Shown one piece after another: positions 22,765 through 44,029 of a stretch of DNA of 64,000 nt (position 1 is its first letter; the number at the start of each line of letters is the position of its first letter). The stretch lies in contig OY759263.1 of assembly GCA_963662155.1 (NCBI GenBank), positions 43,726,469 through 43,790,468 of the forward strand, given 5' to 3'. The notes under the pieces are model-generated. The model was given only the letters and a program-made list of their open reading frames with translations, ran no database searches and was not told where the DNA came from. The stretch is from Lamellibrachia columna. Taxonomy: Eukaryota; Annelida; Polychaeta; Sabellida; Siboglinidae. The position numbers and the translations under genes were made by a program.

Positions 22765-23285
22765 TTGGGTAGAACAGACGCATCTGCATTGGGCTTCATC
22801 AAGTTCAACCGAGATCCGAGAGCTATCGCAGAGCTGACGATTGATTCAAATGTGTTCAGAGACACTGGATTGATGAAAACTTCACATGTGAACATCAACA
22901 TCAGTGAAGGTGCAACACCTTACCACGTGAACGTCGCTCGCAGAGTGCTAATACTGTTACTTCCCAAGGTAGAGAACGAATTGAGGAGGATGGAGAGAGC
23001 CGGCATCATCAAGAAGATAATAGAGCCGACTCCGTGGTGTGCCCCGATGTTCGCTGCGCCGAAGAAGCCGGACAAGGTCAGAATATGCATCGACCTCAAG
23101 CAGCTAAACAGGGTCGTGCAGAGAGAGAGAGGTACATCATCCCGGCAATATCGCAGGTTCTAGCCAAGCTCACTGGTTCAGTCTGCTTCTCAAAGCTGGA
23201 TGCTTCAGGAGGATACTGGCAACTTGCATTGGACGAGGAAAGTTCGAAACTAACTACGTTCTGTATGACGCGGGTCCCGTGGTGA
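22765..23285 (+). pseudogene. Reverse transcriptase N-terminal fragment, frameshifted and truncated
   Basis: Contains ERAGIIKKIIEPTPWCAPM and VRICIDLKQLNRVV in one frame, then FSKLDASGGYWQLALDEE in another after a break near 23130. It stops just past the first catalytic Asp region. The fingers/palm portion with the YxDD motif is absent before RNase H begins. Confidence 0.85.
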
Positions 23286-24088
23286 CGAGCGCCCCTACAC
23301 TCCCATACTTCGACTCAAACAAGCCGACTACGGTTAGCGCAGATGCTAGCAGCTACGGCATTGGAGGCGTGCTACTGCAAGAAAGTGATGGCAAACAACA
23401 TCCAGTGGCATTCTGTTCACGCACACTAACTCCCACGGAACAACAGTACGCACAGATAGACAAAGAGTGCTTGCAATGTGTCTGGAGTTGCGACAAGTTT
23501 ATGCAGTACCTTATTGGACTCCATTCGTTTCGTTTGATCACGGATCACAAGCCATTGATACCACTAATCGGCGAAAAGGACTTGAATATGGTGCCATTGA
23601 GGTGTCAACGTCCTCTGATGCGCATGATGTGGTCCAATCCGGAGCCCGAATACGTGCCAGGGAAGCAGCTGGTTGTCGCTGACCTGCTGTCGAGAAAGCC
23701 ACTAAGAGAGTCAGTAGAAGCAATCACAGTACATCAGGAGAAAGACGTGTTCCTGTACGTCAAGACGACAGTCAGCCAGTGGCCAGCCTCATTGAGTAAG
23801 CTGGACCAACTAAGACGGGCTACAACAGACGATGAACAGCTGCAGATGGCCATTCAATGTACGCAGCAGGGTTGGCCTAAATATGCCCAAGACATTCCAT
23901 TGGGGCTAGGATCACTCTTTGAAGCCGGTCATCGTCAATCGATCGCAGAAGACTTGCTTGTGTATGACGATCGCATCGTTGTGCCAAGATCCATGCGAAA
24001 GGAAATCCTCAGAGTGATACACAATGGACACCCGGGGTCGTCAAAAGTCATGAGAGAGCGAAAATGTCAGTCTAGTGGCCAGGGCTGA
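23279..24088 (+). pseudogene. RNase H and integrase N-terminal region
   Basis: RNase H signatures VSADASSYGIGGVLLQE, IDKECLQCVW and FRLITDHKPL are followed by a linker and the start of the integrase zinc-binding region (VIHNGHPG). The frame stops at 24086-24088. The CSHC half of the HHCC finger appears in another frame near 24117. Confidence 0.88.
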
Positions 24089-24161
24089 GTGATGAGATGT
24101 CTACAATGGTGGAGAACTGCAGCCACTGCCAAATCAGACGCACTACTCAACGCAGCCACTA

Positions 24162-24596
24162 GTGACGGCACCACTCCCCGATCGTGCGTGGTCACACTTA
24201 GCAGCAGACTTATGTGAGCTAAACGGCAAGAAATATCTTGTCGTCATCGACTATTACTCGAGATACCTGGATATCGCCCATCTGACAACGACTACTAGTC
24301 GAGCTGTGATCCTGCAGTTCAAGGACATGTTCGCTCGATGGGGACAGTGTGATAAAATAACAACAGACAACGGACCTCAGTTCTCGTCGGACGAGTTCAG
24401 ACAGTTCGCTAATGACTACACATTTCAACACGTAACAAGCAGTCCGGGCTTCCCCCAGTCGAACGGCGAAGCTGAACGTTCAGTCCAAATCGCAAAGAAG
24501 ATCCTCGTTCAGGACGATCCATCCCTGGGGCTGATGACGTATCGAGCAACGCCGGTAGCAGAAACAGGGAGAAGTCCCGCCATGATGATGACGTAA
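24162..24596 (+). pseudogene. Integrase catalytic core (DDE)
   Basis: LVVIDYYSRYLDI gives the first Asp region, ITTDNGPQFSS the second Asp, and QSNGEAERSVQ the Glu. It stops before a full C-terminal domain. A further frame, 24603-24950, holds degraded C-terminal sequence. Confidence 0.88.
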
Positions 24597-25435
24597 CGAG
24601 AGATGCCGACGCTACTGCCATGTCTCCACAGAAACCTGTACCCGAAGAGTCACCCTGACGTACGCACCCGAGACGCGCGATACAAAGCAACTTATCAACG
24701 GAACTCAGGAGCACGTCCCTTGTCAAACCTACAACAGGGTGATCACGTCCGAGTCAAAAGGGGTGAAAAAAGGCGTGGAGAACAACAGGAAAGATGCAAC
24801 AACAGTGCAACACCCCAAGGTCATATCTTATGGAGACAGACCAAGGCGCTGTGCTGAGGAGAAACAGGAAACACCTACAGGCGATACCGGAAAGACCTGC
24901 ACAAACGGCCGAGACAGCGTCGAACGTATTGGCGAACCCTGAAGCAGACTGACCAGCAGATGACGCGACGCCGATGGTGCTAACGTCACCTCTTCTACAC
25001 AGCGAGAGAACGTTCGTTGAAGACTTCCCCGAAGAAGTCTCTCGTGAGACGTCAGCAGACGAAACGCCGCCTCGACGCTCTTCACGTGCTTCGAGACCAG
25101 TCAACCGTCTCATCAGTGAAATGTAGCCTGCAGAGCGCACGAAGCATAACAATCCCCTATCGTATTCGCAATGCCTAGTGCATGGGGAATAATAATCCTC
25201 TATCGAGTTCATAATGTTTTAGCATTTAAGAATGTTGTGTTATCACAGTTTGGCATTGGTGAGCCTTTGCACGTAGTTTATACCATGTACAGCGCATTGA
25301 TCCATATAGTGGGAATTAGCGCTTTTAAAAATGCTGTATTATTATTATTATTATTATTACTATTATTATTAATATTATTAGTCGTTGATCATAAGCTGAA
25401 CGTTTCACCGTACAGTAAAGATGTTGTTTAAACTT

Positions 25436-25446
25436 AAGAAGGGAGA
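25436..25446 (+). promoter_or_regulatory. Polypurine tract of the LTR element
   Basis: 'aagaagggaga' lies directly before the 3' LTR, the expected position of the plus-strand primer. Confidence 0.8.
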
Positions 25447-25629
25447 TGTCATGTTAGCCGGTGCCGCCCTCTATTAGTTGAACACTAAACAAGCATTTTA
25501 GTGGGACGCGCTTCCGAACGAGGACACCGACACGATGCTCCTGGAACGTGCCCGATCGCATTCCAACTATCACCGATTCTAACATAATAAATGTAGTTAT
25601 TAAACACGTGTTTTACTAATGTAGATACA
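25447..25629 (+). repeat. 3' LTR
   Basis: Starts TGTCATGTTAGCC and matches the 5' LTR over 183 bp. Confidence 0.92.
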
Positions 25630-25895
25630 AGACAATATGTATGTTTCTGATTCCGCTAGGTTCAACCTTTAAGACACTTAACAATTATGGAAACTCACAA
25701 ACCATACATTTCAGACCAAACTGATATTCGGATTCCACCATCAAAGTCGGGCCCCAGTTCCTTCCCGAGCGTCAGGTCGATGAGTGGCCAGTTTTCTAAT
25801 TGGGAGCTTCACTAAGGTGTTTGTATCAACATGTATTAATTTGCTAAATAATGATATAGCGTTACAAATGCTGTATTCAATGAAAGATTTAAATA

Positions 25896-26000
25896 GTTGT
25901 CATGCAGTCAATAGTTGTTATCCAGTCGATAGTTGTCATCCAGTCAATAGTTGTCATCCAGTCAACAGTTGTCTTCCAGTCAATAGTTGTCATCCAGTCA
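25896..26000. repeat. 18-bp tandem repeat (atagttgtcatccagtca)
   Basis: About six imperfect copies. 18 bp keeps frame, producing a repetitive short frame that is probably not a gene. Confidence 0.88.
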
Positions 26001-26229
26001 ATATGTTTCTACAAAACACGCCATACTTTAATAACAAATCACGAGAACAGAACTGTTACTATGCCTTGTAAATATCGAAGGGCCTCCATATTATGTCACA
26101 AATATGGAACTAATTAATAAAGCAAGTGCGAAAGGTCGTTTGAGTATAACCCTATGGTGGTATAACCCTATGGGGTATGACAAATAATCAATATTAAAAT
26201 CAGCTGCGCCATTCACGTCTTTCTCCACC

Positions 26230-26535
26230 CTGTGGTTGAGTCAAGACCCCCTGGCCGCTGTTCTGACGCCACCCCCAGGACACGACCTGTTGCTTTCGCG
26301 GTTATGCAATTGCTTGACTGACCAGTCTACTTCGGCCGGTGGACACACTGTCCAGTGGTCATTGTGTGTTCTACGCGGCAGGCAGCGATGCGCAGCGAGA
26401 TTGTCCGTAGTGAATCGAGGTCAGCTACAGTTACTTAAGAGCGCCACAAGTCGTAGATGCGACAAACGACTAGAGTTGACACACGTTGCTGGTGAGACTA
26501 CGCGGATGTCTGGGCTGGCGATTGTTGAGTGACAG
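26230..26535 (+). other. Possible 5' UTR exon of gene 2
   Basis: A 98-codon frame at 26236-26532 matches no known protein. Directly after it is a good donor (acag|gtgagt at 26536). Gene 2 has a conserved acceptor in its 5' UTR near 29077, so this could be its non-coding first exon. Inference only. Confidence 0.25.
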
Positions 26536-27104
26536 GTGAGTTGTGTGTTATCTGGGACTGTGTTAGTGTGTAGCAATCAGGTTTATGTGACAACACATAT
26601 ATGTGTTTACGACGTACGATGTGTGGTCAGTGAGGCTGAATTCGCTCGTATTAGGCCTACATTGAAGCAGGGCAGAGTCGGTCATTAGAGTTGTCGTAAC
26701 TATTTAGGGGGAAAATCCTGGCGCTTCTCTATACTTAATACATTGCAAAGCTATATTATTCAACTATCATACATTACCGAACTATTCTCCGTAAGCCAAA
26801 ACGATGATGGAACTTGCCCATCGAGAACTGTCGGTAGCTGTTAACATGCTAATATAGCAAGCGATGAAATATTAATATCGGCAACTTATTCCGTGATTCA
26901 ATCGATCAATAAGTTGGTCAATCTGTCAGTAGGTTAAATACAGATGTTGGCAATGTGCGAGCGGAGTTATTGCATAACTTGATGACGGCGCGGGTCATTG
27001 AGATGTCGCACATTAACGGTAACACAGAGACAACGACAATGTGTCGCGCGGAGGCTAAATGTGTCCACTCGTTCACAATGAGCTAGGTTATCCGCGTTGA
27101 GATA

Positions 27105-27152
27105 ACCATGGCGGGTCCCCACGTGGCGGGTCCCCAAGTGGCGGGTCCCCAC
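27105..27152. repeat. 15-bp tandem repeat (tggcgggtccccacg), left part
   Basis: About three copies, continuing at 28108-28130 beyond the hAT-type element. The element therefore inserted into this small array. Confidence 0.85.
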
Positions 27153-28101
27153 CAGGGCTGGGGTCAATTCCAAAGGAATTGGAATTAATCAATTCAATTC
27201 CAAGTCCAAATCCGGAATTGGCGCGGAATTGGAATTGAAAGATTTTGAATGAGAGGAATTGGAATTGAACAATTTTGAACAAAAGGAATTGGAATTGAAT
27301 GGAAAGGAATTGAGCATCTGATTTTTTGCGACATCACCCAATATTTTTCTAGCCTGTTGTAGGCGGCTATGTGTATAATAATGCTATCAACACATGCATT
27401 GAGGATCTGAAAACTTAAATCCTGTCATTCATGCCAGTATCTTATGATTTCTTTATGTTGCCACTTGCTAGCGGGTTAATGAAGGTTTGCAGACTGGCTT
27501 TAATAGAAACATCAAAGATATTTTCAACTGTTTACAGACCTGGGAAGTTAGCCCTTTTACACCCATGAAAAGACACTTATTGGCAGGCTACAGCCATGCG
27601 GTTGATCAATCAGTAATCACTGATTACTAATTAGAGATCAATGACCATTGACCAACACTACAAAGCATAGGCAAGCTAGCTGTAGCCAAATGTGTGAAAA
27701 TGGTTTCCCACTTGCCAGTATAAATATGTGTTGCCTAACATGCATCATCAGAACAGTGTGCAACAGTCATAGTGTACATGTCGGTCAATATGCCCCCTGT
27801 AAAGTCGTCTGTCTTTGAACATTTTCTGAAACTTAGCAAAAGAAAGGATGGAAACTGTCGGGCAGCCTGCAAATATTGCTACATGCTACATGCACATTAA
27901 TCTTTCATTATTGGCTTTTGTCGTTATGTGGAATTGGAGCGGAAGCGGGAGCGGGAATTGGAATTGAGCGATTTTGAAAGGAATTGGAATTGGAATTACT
28001 AAAAAGAATTGGAAAAAAAAGGAATTGGAATTGAATGAAAAGGAATTGCAAGGAATTGGAGCGGAATTGGAATTGATTGAAAGGAATTGACCCCAGCCCT
28101 G
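27153..28101. mobile_element. 949-bp hAT-type element with 8-bp target duplication
   Basis: Perfect terminal inverted repeats of at least 19 bp (left CAGGGCTGGGGTCAATTCC). Flanks are GTCCCCAC (27145-27152) and GTCCCTAC (28102-28109), an 8-bp duplication with one mismatch, diagnostic for hAT. Subterminal zones are packed with GGAATTGGAATTG motifs. Internally it keeps only a BED-finger fragment, so it is a deletion derivative. Confidence 0.92.
27778..27900 (+). pseudogene. BED-type zinc finger remnant of a hAT transposase
   Basis: A 40-codon frame: MSVNMPPVKSSVFEHFLKLS, then CRAACKYC. The SxVFEHF aromatic cluster and the C-x2-C pair match the first half of a BED finger, the DNA-binding N-terminus of many hAT transposases. 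The His pair and catalytic domain are missing. Confidence 0.75.
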
Positions 28102-28139
28102 GTCCCTACATGGCGGGTCCCCACGTGGCTGTACACATG

Positions 28140-29075
28140 AATAGCTTAACCTAAGCCCGGCCTAGAGTTATTTGACTTGAGATCTAATACTTGCCGTTTA
28201 ACAAATACTCATATACATTAGTGACTATGTTAATCACGTTGCTAGATGTAAGCCCTATATGAATTGTTGAGTGTAAGTAATCTCAATAGTTGTGTTTTGA
28301 AGAAAATTATTCATACAAATCAAATAAAATTTTATTTTGTAACTACAACAACATTGATAACAAAATGACATATATGATAAAAAAAAACGTGTAAACAATA
28401 ATGATGTGTTGCATGGTTGTCCCACGGCGTGTTGCCGTCGTCCTGGGCCCCATTTACTTAACATGTAGTGATATAATAGATTATTGTACAGCAATGAGAT
28501 GGTAGAGAAAAAAAAATCTGTTATTTGAAAATTGTCCGGAAAATGTTCCGTATCCGACCATTAATGTACTTAATTCCAATTGCACTCCTTACATCTGGGA
28601 TTCAGGCAGAGCCCTTGGTTTTGATATTTGGATAGATGTTGTTTGCAAAGCAACAATTTGAATTTTGATCTAGATTTGGTGTTTTGTATCTTATAATCAA
28701 TACTATTCCATATTTTTTTAAATAAAATTATACTTAGGTAATCTCGACAAAAAATGTGTTCTGGGTCTCTGTGTGTTTAATTGTTTATATTGTCTAGTAA
28801 TTACGCTGTTTTCCTCTAAACTGTTTTCGGGTATATAATGTTTAAATTATTTTATGCAGTGTGTTATGCTGATAATCTCAACACTCAGATACATGTTCAC
28901 TATACATGTCTACATCCATGCACACGTGCATTCGTAGATGTATTCCCATATGCTAGAAGACAATTCTACATATACAATTGTAAATATCAAACAAACTGTC
29001 CATGTGTTGTAGTTTCATACATTATAATCGTGCAACAAATAGATAGAGAGCAGACTGTTGTCATTGTTTTTTTTA
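28140..29075. other. AT-rich intergenic / 5' region of gene 2
   Basis: No repeat or coding region recognised. Short open frames here look random. Confidence 0.4.
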
Positions 29076-29160
29076 GGAAATTGAAGTCGCGCATCCAAAC
29101 GTGTCAACAGAAGAGACATTTACAAGTTGTTGACTAATTTTCGTCAGCACCCACATCATC

Positions 29161-37722
<8,562 letters not shown>

Positions 37723-40200
37723 ACTCGGCGTGTGGCCGACACGCACGACCCATGTAATGGTGAAAACCGACGAGGAAATGGCAAGAACGGAGAAATAACG
37801 TACGTTGCATCTAGACCCGGGGAGAATCGACCAGATGTTTTCAACTAAGCAAGTTGGAAGTACGTTAGCTAGGAGTACTTTAACTGAAAGCACGTCAGCT
37901 GGGAGTAAGTTAGCTGCTAATACGTCCGATTAGAATACGCTGGAAGTACGTCAAATGAGAGTGCGTCGTCTCCGGGCATTGAGTGTTTTATTGCCTCAAA
38001 AAACTTCATTATGTATTACATATGTACATATAACAATATATTAGTTTCGTTTTCCGATATACATATCTTGTGAAACTGCTACGTTTCGTAGTAGTTAGGT
38101 AGTTAAACATTAACATAAATGTGAGTCTTTAAACAAACGATCCATGGTTTTAAGAGGTTTATAGAAAAGGGACGTTTGCATAATGTTTGTAAGTTAAGTT
38201 AACACGTGACATTATTAACAAGTATGTCGTGCAAACTAATCGTAAAGTCAAATTTCGTATTACCTGGTCCTGGTCTCCTGGATACAGTTTTGATAGTTTA
38301 GTCAAACTTCCTTCCAACTATTTGATCGAATTCTTTTTGTTCGTTTGGTTTCATTTGTGTTTTATTTCCAGAGACTCTGAATTTAACATGCCTACATTCA
38401 CATTTGTGATTTTTTTTTATAGATATTACAACAGGTAGGTAGGCAGGTTTTTTATTATTTCGTTTGATGTCGTGGATACGTTGCGAATATGTCATACACA
38501 CAGCCATGTTTCTTGAGGTGACGTCACAGTTGAATGTTACGTTGTGATATGTTTTACATAACTTTATATTTAGACTACTCTCAACATATCATACGTACGC
38601 GGTCTGACATCGGATGTGATTCGACTGACAACATGTCCCGTGTAACTGGCTGCACGTTTTTGTTTAATTCCCAAAATCGTCTTAATTATTAAGTATTAAG
38701 GTTTAAATTAATAAATTTTTTAACTGTCTAAAATTATAAATCCACTATAATTTTACTGACCAGAATGTTTTTCAAATGTTGAGTTGTTCATGACATCTGA
38801 GTTGCAATGGCTAAACACGTTGGAACCTGGTTGTGCTGTTTGTATCAGTTAAGGTATACTATTCGATTTGCCTATAACAATATTATTATAGCGCACTCCA
38901 GAATTGCTACATGTGTTTAGTTTATGTTTAGAGCGTATATAGTTCAAATGGACATATTGGCATTACACAATTTAACTTTCACGACCAATTTATCTGGATA
39001 CAATTGCACCATACTAAGACTCACATATGTTGTTAAAGAGTTATATTTTTAGCGGGTTTCAAATATATATTCAGTACATTTATGGATGATTGATTTTAAT
39101 TGTACACACTATACATCAGTACATTGTTGCTTGCATGGCTGTTTTCTCTGTTTTAAATTTAAGATTTATGTAAAATATTACTGTACATATAGAATTTAAA
39201 TTACGTACAATCAAGTAAGAAATGTATTAACTCGCGTGTCTGGTGTAGAATATGCAGGTTCTCTATTGATTGTCGTAAGCAAGAATTGTTACTTAGAAGG
39301 TTACATATAGATTATATAGAGACGAGGGACATTCTCTGTCTTGCTGCAGGCACATATGTCGTCCCTGAGTACTTTCGAATTTAATATTTATTTTATTGAT
39401 TAAAAATTATCTGTGGTGTAAAAAGGGTGAGAACAAATGTATATATATAATAATGAAAACCTCGTATGATATCAAAATGAAAGGTTTTCTTTCAATATGT
39501 TGACATTTAACGAGTTTCCGAATGTCTAGGCGATGACGTGTGGTAACATTTGGTAACCACTAACTAACGGGAAACGATGGCTATGTTGTTGAATTGAAAA
39601 TGGTAGCTGACAAGGGAAATAACAAGGGAGATATGTCGACGACACATATATGACGTCACAATGACCACAGGAACACACGCAGCCAACACATATACACGTA
39701 CAAACAGACGACCCGAATCGGCTTCAAGGCGTGGCCCTATTTGAACTAAATAAATTAATTAAACCATCGCACACAAATAAGAGAACCCCAACAGTCTCTG
39801 GTGCATTCATGTTCGTCTATCACAGTCAACAACAAACCGTAAAATAGGCCTATGGCTATGCATTCATAATGAGTACCAAGCTTCATTAAGGATGTTTACG
39901 CAATCGGGTTTCGTCAAACAAATATACTATATGTTATATGGGAACAAGACCACATAATAATAGTATCCTGCATATAGTTTGTTTTTACCTTAATGGTATG
40001 TTGTCACAAACAACCGAAGCGACAGGAATCGAATCTGCTGCTGTCGCCATCTGCCGCAGTTACTGAGAACTAAATTTATGAAACACCGGCAGCTTTTCAT
40101 GTGAACCAAATATTTCCAATGATAAACGTTGGGCAGATTATTCTTGTAGTCGATGTTGGGTCACATCGTTTGTGCTCTGGTATTCTCCATTCAGATCGCA
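37723..40200. other. AT-rich intergenic region downstream of gene 2
   Basis: Includes the gene 2 3' UTR, whose end is not determined. About 2.5 kb with no recognisable gene or transposon. Small frames such as 38229-38438 look random. Confidence 0.4.
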
Positions 40201-40212
40201 GGTAGACAAAGG

Positions 40213-40262
40213 TTCACACTCCCCGACAGTGGCGCCACTGAGCATATCGTCACTGCCACAAC
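40213..40262. repeat. Partial copy of a palindromic element
   Basis: 'cagtggcgccact' plus 'actgccacaactt' match the right arm of the inverted repeat at 47111-47226. A fragment of the same family. Confidence 0.55.
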
Positions 40263-40999
40263 TTGGCATTACTCGCCAGAAAGCTTTGACCTACTGGTGT
40301 TCTTTAGAGAAAACGCAGAGAAATGAACATGTAGTCAATATGATAGATTTCTCGCATATTATTTTACTTCTCATGTTAAATGATACGTAAGCATCGCAAA
40401 TGGTTTTCACAACTGTAAAACAGAAATTGATATTATGCTGACTAAATACCTACTGATATCAAAATCACTTCTTTAATACACAAAATAACAGTATTGTGCT
40501 GTGTTAATAGGGCCAATGCCTTTTATATCGGATTTAACAATGGGTTTCGACATACAAATTGTAAAACAACTTTTAAACGATGATGAAATAATTGCTAATA
40601 AATGGTAACTCATGAAATACAAATCACACAGAATATATAGTTTTATAGAAACATATTGATTTTACAAACCAAAAAGGTATACCTGCAAGTTTTAGAAAAC
40701 CCAAATGTGCAGGTTAAGGAATTTCAGGCCTTATTCAATGGATAGTCTTCATCCAAGTAAACCATATTTTATTGAGTAGATCATAGGCAAGTGCAGCTTT
40801 CTGTGTTTTTTTAAAGTGTTTTTTCAATGCTTATACATACGGATAAATGCACTATAGGCCTAATATTATTTCTTTGACATGCTAATATATGTACTAATTA
40901 GTCTGTCTCTTGTGGTGCGTGGTTGTTACAGTTGTGTGATAAGAGGCAAGCAAACGTTAACATGTAAACCTTTATTATGACAATACAATTTCTTAGAAC

Positions 41000-41160
<161 letters not shown>

Positions 41161-41931
41161 AACACATAGAATTCATGTTTATCTACTTCACAACTATTAC
41201 TCGTAAAAAATTCAGCCATAGCACATACGTAGAGACGTGGTGTTCATTCGATAAAATACAGACACTATGAACGTGTTGCCCATGCAACTGGTTTAAAAGG
41301 TGTTGAGATTGAAATAAAGTGCACTTAGCTAATTTTGTGTTCACTGTTTGTTTCATCGTGAGTGTAACACAAAGAAACACAACTTCAATATTACTTCGTG
41401 GAGTAATTGCATTTTGATATCGCACGTGGAAGTAACGCAACTCTTGTACAATCAATCGCGTATTGCTATCGATCGACGTAGCACTTCTTCAGACAAATGT
41501 TACTTCAAAACGACACCTTAAACACCGCAATTGGGAGAGGATGCAAAGAGCCTTGCATAATTACTCAGGCAGTTGAAAGTGAAACCTCAACTGCTACAAT
41601 TGCCTCTTTGTGAGCTCCGCTTGGAGCAGAATAGGACTGTGTCTATTGTGTGTTTCATGAGCTCGCAACCTGGCAGCAGAATAAGTATAATGCAGTTGGA
41701 AAAACATCTTTATTCTCAAAACATCAATCACATACATAATAATACGTGTAACAAATTTAAAGTAAACATTTTAATAATGTTATCATCAGATGCAAATAAA
41801 TACTTAATTCGGAACTAATATGGAAGGCATACAACGAACAACTAACCGTAACAATACCTTCCTAATTTATTATTTTTCATTAAACAATTATAAATAATGC
41901 TGTATTGCTTATTGTTGTGAAGGATGCGTGA

Positions 41932-43047
41932 GTAGTTATAGTGCTCTTTTGACCAGGTAAAAGAGGTGACCAGTAGGGAGGGCCCCAGTGACTTCCGGTC
42001 GTTTTTTTTTTTTTTTTTTAATTTTAATTTTAATTTTAATTTTAATTTTAATTTTAATTTTAATTTTAATTTTAATTTTAATTTTAATTTTAATTTTAAT
42101 TTTAATTTTAATTTTAATTTTAATTTTAATTTTAATTTTAATTTTAATTTTAATTTTAATTTTAATTTTAATTTTTATTTTTATTTTTATTTTAACTGCG
42201 CGCGCAGCCTCACAACCTTCTGGGTAACCCGAGCGCCCCCTGGCCCGTAACCTTATCCGTAACCCCTAGCGACTGGAGCTAACCCTAACCGTCTAGAGCG
42301 CCCCCTGGCGACTTAATTTAATTTTAATTTTAATTTTTTTTTTTTTCCTTGACATACCGACATACAGCTGAAGTAAGCTATAAACGTGTCAGGACACATA
42401 ACTCCTACTCCTTCTACACGCCTGCCAGCCGGCTGCTACCGGCCTACTGATAAAAACATGAGCCGACTTCGCTAGCGAGCTGGGTCGAAAGTACGCCTTT
42501 CGTTGCTCTCGGGTTTCGTATAGCTTATTAATACACACATGTGTTATTTAAGTATATATATAGCGTGGTGTTAACATGGATAAACATTAGGAGTTTTGGG
42601 TAAATTGTAGGAATTATTGGTAAAGGTAAACTGTAGGAGTTATGGGTAAAGTGTAACAGCGCATTATTTTCAAACATTGACATATAACGACAATATGCTG
42701 ATGATGCACTTTCCGCGACGCGTCTGGTGCGGCTTACATCAGCTGCATGTCCTTATTTGGTATTGTTCTGTATGCGGATTACGTCAGCAGCATGTCCTGA
42801 CACGTTTATAGCTTTCGTCAGCTGTACGTCGGTATGACAAGAGACTTTAGAGTCCTCTGTCTAACGTTTGTGGACAATATTGTGTCATTATTTTCAAATA
42901 TTTAATAACATTTGCTTGTACTCTTATTGAATAGGGGAATTATGGGTAAATTATAGGAATTATTGGTAAACTGTAGGAGTTATGTGTCCTGACACGTTTA
43001 TAGCTTACTTCAACTGTATGTCGGTATGTCAAGAAAAAAAAAAATAA

Positions 43048-43081
<34 letters not shown>

Positions 43082-43537
43082 AAAATTAAAATAAAAATAA
43101 AAATAAAAATAAAAATTAAAATTAAAATTAAAATTAAAATTAAAATTAAAATTAAAATTAAAATTAAAATTAAAATTAAAATTAAAATTAAAATTAAAAT
43201 TAAAATTTAAAATTAAAATTAAAATTAAAATTAAAATTAAAATTAAAATTAAAATTAAAATTAAAATTAAAATTAAAATTAAAATTAAAATTAAAATTAA
43301 AATTAAAATTAAAAAAAATATATAAAATAAAAATTAAAATTAAAATTTAAAAAAATATATATAAAATTAAAATTAAATTCAGTCGCCAGGGGGCGCTCTA
43401 GACGGTTAGGGTTAGCTCCAGTCGCTAGGGGGCGCTTATGGTACCCAGAAGGCTCTGCGACCGGAAGTCACTGGGGCCCTCCCTACTGGTCACCTCTTTT
43501 ACCTGGTCAAAAGAGCACTATAACTACTTGCGTGCAG
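41932..43537. mobile_element. Large foldback (inverted-repeat) element, about 1.6 kb
   Basis: Left arm about 41932-42420 and right arm about 42972-43537 are inverted copies. Outer part: 'agtagttatagtgctctttt' and 'gtgacttccggtcg' against their complements. Then (AATTTT)n against (AAAATT)n arrays, 'gcgccccctggcgact' against 'agtcgccagggggcgc', and 'ttgacataccgacatacagc' against its complement. The about 550-bp centre has no coding sequence, but a third partial copy of the inner motif lies at about 42795-42845. Family unassigned. Confidence 0.85.
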
Positions 43538-43929
43538 GGGGAGTTTGTTGTAACAGCTCGTTGGCTTATTTAGTTACAGTTGTGTTTACCAATATTGTGC
43601 ATATCAATCGACTGTCCGCGCATCCGGAGATTACATGACGCACAATGAAACCCCTAATAAACACTTACCCAGTGATAAAACAATGAAAACTAAACGAAAA
43701 TCACCAACATTTACTGCACCAAACTTTGCGATGATCCCTGGTCCTACAGTGGCATACTCATATCGGGGAGCACCGCGGTGTTTTCGTTTTCCATATACTG
43801 TACTACGTATTTCCGTTTAGTTTATCAATTTTTTTATCGTTATATGACAGTCACTGAATATGTGTTTATAGTACATCTACTATAAAACTTTGTGCATCGT
43901 GTGATCTCCATACGTGATTGATATGCGCT

Positions 43930-44025
43930 AATGTGGTTCGTAGTAGACGAATTGTCCCGTTAGACCAAATGTCGTAGTAGACGAATTGTCGCATTAGACG
44001 AAATGTCGTTAGACGAAAAGTCGTA
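43930..44025. repeat. Short tandem repeat (gtagacgaattgtc..gttagac)
   Basis: Three degenerate units with 'agacgaa.tgtcg' cores next to a microsatellite. Similar motifs are common at DNA transposon ends, but no partner end was seen here. Confidence 0.6.
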
Positions 44026-44029
44026 GACC

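Larger units (their letters stand above)
18917..25629 (+). mobile_element. Degenerate Gypsy-type (Metaviridae) LTR retrotransposon
   Basis: Two 183-bp direct LTRs (18917-19099, 25447-25629) enclose a gag-like frame, nucleocapsid zinc knuckle, protease remnant, RT, RNase H and integrase in gag-PR-RT-RH-IN order, the Gypsy order. A purine-rich tract abuts the 3' LTR. It is non-functional: gag is split by a 56-bp array, pol has several frame breaks, the protease active site is altered and the RT catalytic part is missing. I could not find an exact target-site duplication. Confidence 0.93.

Noticed and set aside
18909..25640. Target-site duplication around the LTR element
   Set aside because: The five bases on each side (acatg and agaca) do not match. 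Boundaries may be off or the flanks mutated.
26236..26532. 98-codon frame as a protein gene
   Set aside because: No recognisable domain. A good donor follows it, so a non-coding 5' exon of gene 2 is the likelier, still unproven, reading.
42000..42230. Asn/Phe and Ile/Leu repeat frames
   Set aside because: Encoded by the (AATTTT)n array in the foldback element.
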